Assembly (NCBI RefSeq): GCF_003671715.1
Contig: NZ_RAIF01000027.1
Coordinates: 114,814 to 153,664 of the forward strand
Length of the DNA stretch: 38,851 nt
Origin: Streptomyces sp. E2N166
Lineage (GTDB): Bacteria > Actinomycetota > Actinomycetes > Streptomycetales > Streptomycetaceae
Direction: 5' to 3'
The translations under genes were made by a program, and so were the position numbers. Positions 24,748 to 31,366 of this stretch are shown in pieces. The stretch's first letter is position 1. Every line of letters starts with the position of its first letter. The notes under the pieces are model-generated. The model was given only the letters and a program-made list of their open reading frames with translations, did no database searches and was not told where the DNA came from.

Positions 24748-25074
24748 ATGGGTGACCAGGAAGCGGACATCGACCGGATCCGGGAGAGTGCCCGGGCGCT
24801 GAAGCGGATCCGGGGCACCTTCGCCGAGCGCGCCAACCCGGCCGAGGGATACGGCGTAGGCGAGATCGGGTCGGAGAAGATCCTGGACGCCTTCGAGAAA
24901 TTCGGCAGCAACTGGAAGATTCACCGCAGACAGCTGACCGACGAGTTGGAGAAGCTCCACGGGATCACCAAGGGCGCGGCGGACTCGTACGACAAGATCG
25001 ACCACGAACTGGCCGAGGCGCTGCGCCGCACGGACGAGAAGGCCAAGGGCGGAAAGAAGGGGGACGGGAAGTGA
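24748..25074 (+). CDS. WXG100-like helical hairpin protein with FxxxW motif, module 2
   Basis: 108 residues, ATG 24748 preceded by GGGAGGAG. It is all-helical with a Lys/Gly-rich tail (KAKGGKKGDGK). The key segment FEKFGSNW (Phe52, Trp56) aligns with the motif of the hairpins at 12602-12907 and 29928-30263. The last helix contains SYDKIDHELAEAL, where Y-D-K-I-D fits a YxxxD/E T7SS signal. The GTG start of the large WxG gene overlaps its stop as GTGA, so the two are made together, as expected for a heterodimer-like or cargo/partner pair. Confidence 0.86.
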   Translation: MGDQEADIDRIRESARALKRIRGTFAERANPAEGYGVGEIGSEKILDAFEKFGSNWKIHRRQLTDELEKLHGITKGAADSYDKIDHELAEALRRTDEKAKGGKKGDGK

Positions 25075-26495
25075 CGCGTCCCGCAACCCACCGCTGGGCC
25101 GTTCTCGACGAGGGCTCCGACCCGATACCGGGCGACCCGGAAGAGGTGGCGCGACTCGGCCGGCAGCTGCGGAAGACCGCGGAGGCCATCGAGAAGGAGG
25201 CCCGCGAGATCAAGGAGCTGGCCTCCGTCGAGAACTGGAAGGGCAAGGCCGCCACCGAGTTCCGCGGAGCGGCCGAAGGCGCCGGGGACAAGCTCCGCAA
25301 GGCGTTCAAGCGGTACGACGAGGCAGCCGACGCGCTCGGTACGAGCGTCGTGGACGGGGTGTGCAGCACCGAGTTCGCCTCGGAGCTGCACCGCGCGCAG
25401 CAGATGGCCGACAAGGCTTTGCGCGACGCGGAGACCGCGGACGGTGAGCTCGGTGCCGCCCAGCGCTCGCTCGACGGGCAGCCCGACGACACGCCGAAGG
25501 ACGACCCGGACACCAAGAAGTACAAGGAGCAGAAGGAAAACGCCTCGTCGGCTCTGTCGGCGGCCAAGGACGCTCTGCGGACCGCCAAGGAGGTCCGTGA
25601 CGCGGCCGCGCGCCGGGCGGCGGACGCGATCCACGACGTCATCGAGAACGACGGGCTCAAGGACGGCTGGACGGACAAGTTCAAGAACTGGGTCCACGAG
25701 AACGCTGGCTGGCTCACCCAGATTTCCAAATGGGCGGGACGTATCGCGCTGTGGGCGGGGGTGGCGGCGCTCGCTCTGGGCTGGATCCCGGTGATCGGAC
25801 AGGCCATCGCGGTCGTCGCGAACGCCGTGGCCCTCCTTGCCGGCGTCGTCGCCCTCGCCACCGACCTGGTGCTGGCACTGGGCGGAGAGGGCAGCTGGAA
25901 GTCCGTGATGCTGGACGCCGTCGGGGTCGCCACCTTCGGCCTCGGGCGGGCGGCGATGGCGGGAGCCAAGGGGGTGGCCGCCGGCAGCAAGGCGCTCGCC
26001 CGGAGCAACCTCTACAAGAACGCCGTCGCCTCCGGAATGAAGTCCAACAAGGCGTGGAACCTCGCCAACCGGGGTGCTCAGGGTTCCGTCCGGGGCAAGG
26101 ACGCCGCGCGGGCGATGGCCAACATGCCCAAGGGGAAGCTGCCCAGCTGGAGCAACCTCAAGGAGGGGTTCAGCCCCGTCTCCATGTACCGCGATAGCGT
26201 CGACGGCGTGAAGTCCATCGCCAACGCGTTCGCAAAGCAGGGCTGGCGGGACGGGCTCCGGGGGATGGCCGCGCCCCGTTCGGCGGGCACCCTCGATCCC
26301 GACCTGGCCAGGGCCGCCGCCGACCTCGACGGCATCGCGCCCGCCGCGACGCAGATGCCGGCGGTCAGCAGCGCGCTGGGCAACTTCTCCGGCCAGACCA
26401 ACGTCTGGGCGGGGGCGACCGCCACGGGTGTGGTCGCCGGTTCCGAGGGAGCCTACGGCGCCGTCACGTCCCTGTACGACGGAGCCACGGGATGA
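25071..26495 (+). CDS. Large WxG-domain protein with central membrane helices (T7SS-type cargo), module 2
   Basis: 474 residues; GTG 25071 overlaps the hairpin stop. The N-terminal DPIPGDPEEVARLG signature and ENWKGKAATEF (Trp56-x-Gly58) mark the T7SS signal and WXG-like domain. A long coiled coil follows (about 65-195), then an amphipathic region (DKFKNWVHENAGW) and a hydrophobic block (about 218-270: IALWAGVAALALGWIPVIGQAI...). The Gly/Ala/Ser-rich C-terminal half ends YDGATG. It has the same plan as the products at 10542-11891 and 31367-32947, but no toxin-like catalytic tail is visible. The stop overlaps the next start as ATGA. Confidence 0.87.
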   Translation: MTRPATHRWAVLDEGSDPIPGDPEEVARLGRQLRKTAEAIEKEAREIKELASVENWKGKAATEFRGAAEGAGDKLRKAFKRYDEAADALGTSVVDGVCSTEFASELHRAQQMADKALRDAETADGELGAAQRSLDGQPDDTPKDDPDTKKYKEQKENASSALSAAKDALRTAKEVRDAAARRAADAIHDVIENDGLKDGWTDKFKNWVHENAGWLTQISKWAGRIALWAGVAALALGWIPVIGQAIAVVANAVALLAGVVALATDLVLALGGEGSWKSVMLDAVGVATFGLGRAAMAGAKGVAAGSKALARSNLYKNAVASGMKSNKAWNLANRGAQGSVRGKDAARAMANMPKGKLPSWSNLKEGFSPVSMYRDSVDGVKSIANAFAKQGWRDGLRGMAAPRSAGTLDPDLARAAADLDGIAPAATQMPAVSSALGNFSGQTNVWAGATATGVVAGSEGAYGAVTSLYDGATG

Positions 26496-27814
26496 CGACC
26501 CCCGAGCCCGCACTCAGACCGGCCGCATCGCGTGGCCCCGGCCTCGAGCGGTGCCATGTCTCCCGGCTCTTCGCACAGGACGGCGAGTTGGTGCTACGCA
26601 CCCGCCGTCGCACCACCCGCTACCCGGTGGGTGGAAACGGTATCGCGCGAGCGGTGTTCGTCGACACTCCCGGTGAGGACAGGGAACGCATGGGACCGAC
26701 TCTCCCGGGCTCCTGGGGAGAGGTGCAGCTGCAGGACGCGGAGGGGGCGTTGATCGGCCGGTTCGACGTCGAGGACTGGCTTCCCGAGTCGCCCGTGCTG
26801 CCAAAACGGTCCGTCCAGGGCGAGCAGCTCCTCAGCCGTTCGGGTGTGGCTGGCCTGCTCAAGGCGGCGGCCATCCCCCTGCACGTGGTGCGGGACAGAA
26901 ACGATCCGCTGGTGGCCCCGGGGAGCAGGGGGGCGGTGCTCGGACCGGGTGGCGACTTCCCGTCCTGGTACTGGGGCGTCCGTGCCGTCGCGGGGGGCGC
27001 GTGGTTCGCCGCGTTCACGATCGTCGTGTTCTCCGGCACCACAGCGCCCTGGGCCATCCTGCTGCTGGCCGCCACCGCCTTCGTCGCCCCCGTCGCACGG
27101 CTGGCGCTGCGCGCCTGGTCCCGGCTGCGCCTCGGACGCCACGATCCCGTCGTCCGTGAGCGCGTCAGTCCCTCGCCCGCGAAGGGCGTCGGCGCGACGG
27201 TCAGGTTCTGCCGGGACACCGAGTTGCGGGTGCAGGACAAGGACCTCGTCCTGCGTGACCTGGGCGGGCAGGAGTACTGGTTCCCGTTGACCGGCCCGCA
27301 CGCGGTGACCTCGCTGGTCCGGGTGAGTGACCGCACCGGCGCCGTGATCGGGGCGGAACTGCGGGGACCGGGGGAGCAGGTGCGGGCCGTGCTCCCGTGG
27401 GCTGTTTGGTTCGGCGGCGAGACGGGAGCCGACGGGTGGGCACGGTTGCGCCGCGCCACCGGGCTGGCGGTGTCCGAACGCCGGCTGAGCGGAAAGGCCA
27501 TCTGGCCCAAGGGGCCGGTACTGGGCCTGCGCCTGCTGCCCGAGTCGGGCCGGACGGCTCGCCGCATGTCGCGGTTCCCCGGGACCATCGCAGGAATGTC
27601 GTCCACGGCCGTCATGGCCTTCGGTTCCGTGTTCTCCGTGGTCCAGGGACTACGGATCACGGACTCGCACCCCTGTGTGTCGCTTGCCGCGGTGCTCATG
27701 GGAGCGGTCGGCCTGGTCCTGCAGGGCACGCCGTACGCGGCCCACCAACTACGCAGTCGCCTCCGGCTCGACCGGAGGGCCCGGGACCGGACATCCAGGG
27801 AGGATGCAACGTGA
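26492..27814 (+). CDS. Membrane protein with internally duplicated beta domain, module 2
   Basis: 440 residues, ATG 26492 coupled to the previous stop. Two similar soluble beta domains frame a pair of membrane helices (about 163-205). The first (about 18-100) has SRLFAQDGELVLRTRRRTTRYPV and DAEGALIGRFDVEDWLP. The second (about 230-315) has RFCRDTELRVQDKDLVLRD, EYWFPL and DRTGAVIGAELRG, ending LPWAVWFGG. Two more membrane helices near 365-410 precede a basic tail. The duplication is visible by eye. I know no function; its place between the large WxG gene and two small partner genes parallels the membrane gene at 6629-7396. Confidence 0.85.
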   Translation: MTTPEPALRPAASRGPGLERCHVSRLFAQDGELVLRTRRRTTRYPVGGNGIARAVFVDTPGEDRERMGPTLPGSWGEVQLQDAEGALIGRFDVEDWLPESPVLPKRSVQGEQLLSRSGVAGLLKAAAIPLHVVRDRNDPLVAPGSRGAVLGPGGDFPSWYWGVRAVAGGAWFAAFTIVVFSGTTAPWAILLLAATAFVAPVARLALRAWSRLRLGRHDPVVRERVSPSPAKGVGATVRFCRDTELRVQDKDLVLRDLGGQEYWFPLTGPHAVTSLVRVSDRTGAVIGAELRGPGEQVRAVLPWAVWFGGETGADGWARLRRATGLAVSERRLSGKAIWPKGPVLGLRLLPESGRTARRMSRFPGTIAGMSSTAVMAFGSVFSVVQGLRITDSHPCVSLAAVLMGAVGLVLQGTPYAAHQLRSRLRLDRRARDRTSREDAT

Positions 27815-28449
27815 CCTCTACCGGGAAGCCCGCGGGCTCCCCCGAGAATCCCGCAGCTCCTGCCGACTACCGACTGCTCCTGCCCGAGGGCTGGTTCCGG
27901 ATCCTGCTCGACCCCGACCGGCGGGACAGGTCCGTCGACGCGCTGGTGGAGCGCCAGTTCCACGGCATCGACAACGCCCCGCACCTCAAGGAGGAACTAC
28001 GTGCCGACCTGCGCCGCCGTGCGGCCAAGGCGCACCGCAGCGGTGGGATCGAGCTCTACCTGAGCCTCCAGGAGGTGGGTCCGTTCACCGTCCCCGCCTC
28101 GCTGCTGGTCAGCCTGGCGCCGCTGCGCCACGCCGAGCCGTTGCCCGCGGAGGACCTGGCGCGAGCCTTCGCCGAGGAAGCGAAAGAGGCGGATCCGGGC
28201 GAGGCACCGGAAATCACTGTCGAAGAACTGGCCGCGGGAACCGCGGTACGGGTCCGCAGGCTGTCGCGGCAACCCGGCGAGAACGGGCCGGACGGGGACC
28301 ACGTCTCCGTCTCGGTGGAGTACCACCTGCCCGTCCCCGGCACGACGGCGTTCCTGCTGCTCACCTTCTCCACGCCCCTGGAGCCGATCGCCGACGCCAT
28401 GGCCGGCCTCTTCGACGCGATCGCCGGCTCGCTGACCTGGACGGAGTGA
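27811..28449 (+). CDS. Small alpha/beta accessory protein (PVPGT type), module 2
   Basis: 212 residues; GTG 27811 overlaps the stop of the membrane gene as GTGA and has AGGGAGG upstream. The protein is soluble: LLLPEGWFRILLDP, a helical VDALVERQFHGIDNAP section, a beta core with VSVEYHLPVPGTTAFLLLTF, and the ending LEPIADAMAGLFDAIAGSLTW. The product at 30302-30907 has the same order (VPDSWWEFDI; LTQTYIPVPGTTDQVVLVS; LAEAFHDIFDAVTSTF), so these two are clear paralogs in modules 2 and 3. A partner or chaperone role for the large WxG protein is an inference from position. Confidence 0.84.
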   Translation: MTSTGKPAGSPENPAAPADYRLLLPEGWFRILLDPDRRDRSVDALVERQFHGIDNAPHLKEELRADLRRRAAKAHRSGGIELYLSLQEVGPFTVPASLLVSLAPLRHAEPLPAEDLARAFAEEAKEADPGEAPEITVEELAAGTAVRVRRLSRQPGENGPDGDHVSVSVEYHLPVPGTTAFLLLTFSTPLEPIADAMAGLFDAIAGSLTWTE

Positions 28450-28457
28450 CTACCGCC

Positions 28458-29051
28458 ATGACCACCGACGACCTGTCGAACCTCGGCCTGGAATGCTCGG
28501 AGGACTGGGTGCCGTTCCCCGTCGCCGGGCAGCTGGACCTGGGCTACTGGGCGAAGCACCAGGCGGGGAACCTAGTCGAACGGTACGAGCGCGACGGGGA
28601 GAAGGGGAATGCCCGTCTCCTTGCTCGCGACCTCAGACGCGCGGCGGCCGACAGCCGTACCCGTGAACCCCTCGGTGCCTTCGGCTGGTACATCAGCGGT
28701 CATCACACCGTCGCGGCCGTCCTCGAACTCGACGCGATCCATCCGGACGGCACCTTCCCCGAGGTCACCCTCCCGCTCCTCACCGAGCACATGTCGGCGC
28801 GCGACTTCGGTGAACCGGACGTCCGCGAGGTCCGGCTGCCACTCGGCGACGCGGTCCGCATCCGGCAGAACCTGATCGAGGAGAAGAAGCGCCTCATCGG
28901 CCCGCGCCCCGTGGTCCGCACCCTCTTCTACGGCGTCCGCCCACCGGCGACGGACGCCGCCGTCACCCTGCTGGTCTCCTGGACGGAGCCAGTACTGGAC
29001 GAACCGCTGGAGGGCATCGTGGACGGCATCGCTCACACGCTGTCCCTGTGA
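28458..29051 (+). CDS. Small alpha/beta accessory protein, module 2 (second)
   Basis: 197 residues from ATG 28458, 8 bases after the preceding stop. It is soluble, with an acidic N-terminus, a helical section (KGNARLLARDLRRAAADSR), strands FGWYISGHHTVAAVLEL and VRTLFYGVRPP, and the ending VSWTEPVLDEPLEGIVDGIAHTLSL. That ending has the same strand-turn-long-helix layout as the PVPGT proteins and the product at 9796-10545, so it is probably a diverged member of the same family. It is the last gene of module 2 and converges on the minus-strand gene at 29088, with 36 bases between stops. Confidence 0.82.
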   Translation: MTTDDLSNLGLECSEDWVPFPVAGQLDLGYWAKHQAGNLVERYERDGEKGNARLLARDLRRAAADSRTREPLGAFGWYISGHHTVAAVLELDAIHPDGTFPEVTLPLLTEHMSARDFGEPDVREVRLPLGDAVRIRQNLIEEKKRLIGPRPVVRTLFYGVRPPATDAAVTLLVSWTEPVLDEPLEGIVDGIAHTLSL

Positions 29052-29087
29052 GGCCCGAGCGGGGTCCCACCGGAAGTGCCCGGTCCT

Positions 29088-29855
29088 TCAGACGCCCCGC
29101 CGGACCCTGCCGTATCGCTCCTCGGCGAGGCCGGCCTCCGCTCCCAGCAGGCCGAGGGCCCTGCGGCGCCGGTACCCGGAGAGCGCGCCGCTCACCGCGC
29201 CGGTGGCGATCGAGGCGGCCGAGAGGTAGGTCAGCTCCCGCTCCGGACTCGGGTTCTCGGGGCGGCTCAGCCGCGCTCCGGCATCGTCCAAGGGGTCGGC
29301 GAAGACCCGGGTGTGGTCTCCCGGCCGGAGGCGGCAGTCGCCGAGGGTCGTCTCCAAGGGCCGCGCCCCTGGAGCGGGGCCCACCTCACGCAGGGCGCAG
29401 TGAGGGGTCCCGCGCGAGGCGGGCTCGTCCCTGGAGACCACGACGACATCCGCCCAGCGGCCACGCTCGATCAGCACCGAGGTGTGAACGGTGACGGCCG
29501 CGCCGAAGAAGAGAAAGAGGCCGCCGAGGACGATCAGAACGACGGGGCCGGGCCGACTGCCGTAGTGCGCGATCTCGGGCAGTAGAAGAAACAGCAGGCA
29601 CGTCGCGGACGTCACCAGCAGCGGCCACAGCAGTGCGCCACCGACTGTTGCGGGGACGGCGAGGAGGAGCAGGGGCGGCAGCCAGGCGGGCACGCTCACC
29701 GCGAACGCGGCGCACAGCACGGCGGCGCGCGGCAGGGCGGGGATCCGGCGGGTGAGCCGCCCGCTGAGACGGTGCGGGGCTCGGGGCGTGGCCCGCTTGG
29801 GGTGGAGTCGCCGCATCCGGTCGCGGTACTCGTCCTGTGTCATCTGCGTTGTCAT
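29088..29855 (-). CDS. Membrane protein of the RGxWxDAVVV family (copy 3)
   Basis: 255 residues, ATG 29855; a second ATG twelve bases further in is a possible alternative start. After a basic cytoplasmic N-terminus (about 40 residues) come four hydrophobic segments (about 42-125). An extracytoplasmic beta domain follows with ERGRWADVVVV, HCALRE, GDCRLRPGDHTRVFADP, then a weaker hydrophobic segment (AASIATGAVSGALSG) and a basic tail. The two conserved cysteines and the V-F-x-DP ending match the copies at 5982-6629 and 9022-9717. It is the last gene of module 3, behind the FxxxW hairpin gene. Function is unknown. Confidence 0.84.
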   Translation of the reverse strand: MTTQMTQDEYRDRMRRLHPKRATPRAPHRLSGRLTRRIPALPRAAVLCAAFAVSVPAWLPPLLLLAVPATVGGALLWPLLVTSATCLLFLLLPEIAHYGSRPGPVVLIVLGGLFLFFGAAVTVHTSVLIERGRWADVVVVSRDEPASRGTPHCALREVGPAPGARPLETTLGDCRLRPGDHTRVFADPLDDAGARLSRPENPSPERELTYLSAASIATGAVSGALSGYRRRRALGLLGAEAGLAEERYGRVRRGV

Positions 29856-29927
29856 CCGCCCGTGCTCCGGCAGGAGGACCCGGGCCGGTGCGGTACCCCG
29901 GTCGCGACACGGACCGACACCGTCACG

Positions 29928-30263
29928 TCACGTGCCGCCGCCACCCTTGCCGCCCCGCTTGTCCTCCGTCTTCACGGCCTCGTTGACCTGCTTCGTGAGT
30001 TCGTCGTCGAGCTTCTTGAACTCGCGGACGACGGCGTCCGACATGTCGCCGAGCGCGTCGAGCTGCTGGGTGATGTCCTCGCGGCCGTCCTCCCAGTTGG
30101 ACTCGAAGTCGCCGAGGGCGTCGTTGACGCTGCCGTCGCCGATGTCGTCCTTGTACGACTCGAAGAGCTTCTTGGTGTGGTTCAGCCGCGTCTTGAGGGA
30201 CCGAAGCCGGCGCCCGTAGTCCTCCAGCTCGGTCAACGGCAGCGCGAGGTCGCTCTTGCCCAT
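29928..30263 (-). CDS. WXG100-like helical hairpin protein with FxxxW motif, module 3
   Basis: 111 residues, ATG 30263 with GAGAGGA about 10 bases upstream. It is all-helical and acidic, with a Gly-rich end (KRGGKGGGGT). LGDFESNWEDG holds Phe53 and Trp57, the same placement as in the hairpins of modules 1 and 2. The final helix contains EFKKLDDELTKQ, close to the FxxxD/E form of the T7SS signal. Unlike in modules 1 and 2 it does not follow the secreted-protein gene but a PVPGT-type gene, 38 bases downstream of it, so module 3 has been rearranged. Confidence 0.86.
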   Translation of the reverse strand: MGKSDLALPLTELEDYGRRLRSLKTRLNHTKKLFESYKDDIGDGSVNDALGDFESNWEDGREDITQQLDALGDMSDAVVREFKKLDDELTKQVNEAVKTEDKRGGKGGGGT

Positions 30264-30301
30264 GGCGCGGAGTCCTCTCTGCAGGCTCGGGTCGGGTCGG
30301 T

Positions 30302-30907
30302 TCAGACGAAACGGAAGGTGCTGGTCACGGCATCGAAGATGTCGTGGAACGCCTCGGCGAGGTCCAACACCGGGCTGGCCCCGGAGACGAGCACGACCTG
30401 GTCGGTGGTTCCCGGTACGGGGATGTACGTCTGCGTCAGCACCATACGCAGGGTACGACTGTCGCCCTGAGCGACGGGCACGTCCTCGACGCCGTACGTC
30501 CGCGCGGCCGTGCCCACTTCGGGAACGTCGACGGTCGTGACCTTGCGCCAGGCGTCGCCCTCGCGTCGCGGGGTGATCGTACGGAGGCTCTCGGCGATGG
30601 CCCGGGGGTCGGTGGATAGGGCGACGCCCTGCTTGTTCTTGGCGCCGAGGACGGACACGGTGACGGTCGCGGAGAGCGGGACGCCGTCGAAGTTCTCGGC
30701 CATACAGCCCATATAGAGGGCGCCGGAGTCGTGGGCGTCCTTGGCCATTTTGCGGAGTGTTGCGGTCAGGTCCGTGCGGAACGGGGCCAACTCAGGGGAC
30801 TCTCGCACCCGTTCGTCCACCAGTGTCCGTACCGTCGCTTCACGCCCCTCCGGGCGGATGTCGAACTCCCACCAGGAGTCTGGAACGGCCAGTGAGAAAC
30901 TCGGCAT
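30302..30907 (-). CDS. Small alpha/beta accessory protein (PVPGT type), module 3
   Basis: 201 residues from ATG 30907; GTG codons three and nine bases further up are also possible, but the AAAGAGA site fits the ATG better. It is a soluble protein: VPDSWWEFDIRPEGREATVRTLV, helical LTATLRKMAKDAHDSG, a beta section with YMGCMAENFDG and SATVTVSVLG, then LTQTYIPVPGTTDQVVLVS and the closing helix AEAFHDIFDAVTSTFRFV. It is a paralog of the product at 27811-28449. It lies between the probable immunity gene and the hairpin gene of module 3. Confidence 0.84.
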   Translation of the reverse strand: MPSFSLAVPDSWWEFDIRPEGREATVRTLVDERVRESPELAPFRTDLTATLRKMAKDAHDSGALYMGCMAENFDGVPLSATVTVSVLGAKNKQGVALSTDPRAIAESLRTITPRREGDAWRKVTTVDVPEVGTAARTYGVEDVPVAQGDSRTLRMVLTQTYIPVPGTTDQVVLVSGASPVLDLAEAFHDIFDAVTSTFRFV

Positions 30908-30944
30908 CACAACCACTGTCTCTTTCTGAATATTTCGTGAACGA

Positions 30945-31340
30945 CTAACCGAGGTCCATTCCTAGATCCTCTGTAGCGATCTCGGTGAGTCTGCTGTCCG
31001 GTACCGTAGGGGGCGAATAGTTCAAGTCTCTGATCCGCGTGAGGAATTTCAGGGGGAGGGCGACATGGTGAGTTGATACGTAATGCGAAAGATCTCCGCG
31101 CCAGATCCATTCGCCATCTGTGTAGAGCGAGCCGATGCCGGTCAACAGTGGTCCATCAGGATCCAGCACGTCAGGCCCGGCGCTCATCTCGCTCCATAGT
31201 CCTGTTCCATTCATGAGGTAGGAAACAATGTCCGACTCGTCCGGCTCACCAAATGGTCGCATCGCATCTTTGATCGAGCCGTCCACCGGCAACCCCCAGC
31301 CGGGAGACAGTTCTGCGAAGAAGCCTGCGGGGCGAATCAT
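30945..31340 (-). CDS. Probable immunity protein for the adjacent polymorphic toxin
   Basis: 131 residues; ATG 31340 is chosen for GAGGAG 6 bases upstream. It is small, acidic and soluble, with no signal peptide: MIRPAGFFAELSPGW, DESDIVSYLMNGTGLW, DGEWIWRGDLSHYV and ALPLKFLTRIRDL. I recognise no named family. It starts 26 bases behind the toxin gene on the same strand, and its base composition is clearly lower in GC than the surrounding genes, like the toxin's C-terminal part. Both points are typical of a toxin-tail/immunity pair acquired as one unit. The immunity role is an inference. Confidence 0.65.
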   Translation of the reverse strand: MIRPAGFFAELSPGWGLPVDGSIKDAMRPFGEPDESDIVSYLMNGTGLWSEMSAGPDVLDPDGPLLTGIGSLYTDGEWIWRGDLSHYVSTHHVALPLKFLTRIRDLNYSPPTVPDSRLTEIATEDLGMDLG

Positions 31341-31366
31341 TGGAGCTCCTCGTTGTCGCGGCTCGC

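Noticed and set aside
24921..26513. A 530-codon minus-strand open frame over the module 2 large WxG gene
   Set aside because: It is a shadow of GC3 bias. The plus-strand gene is homologous to two other large proteins in the window and is coupled to both neighbours.
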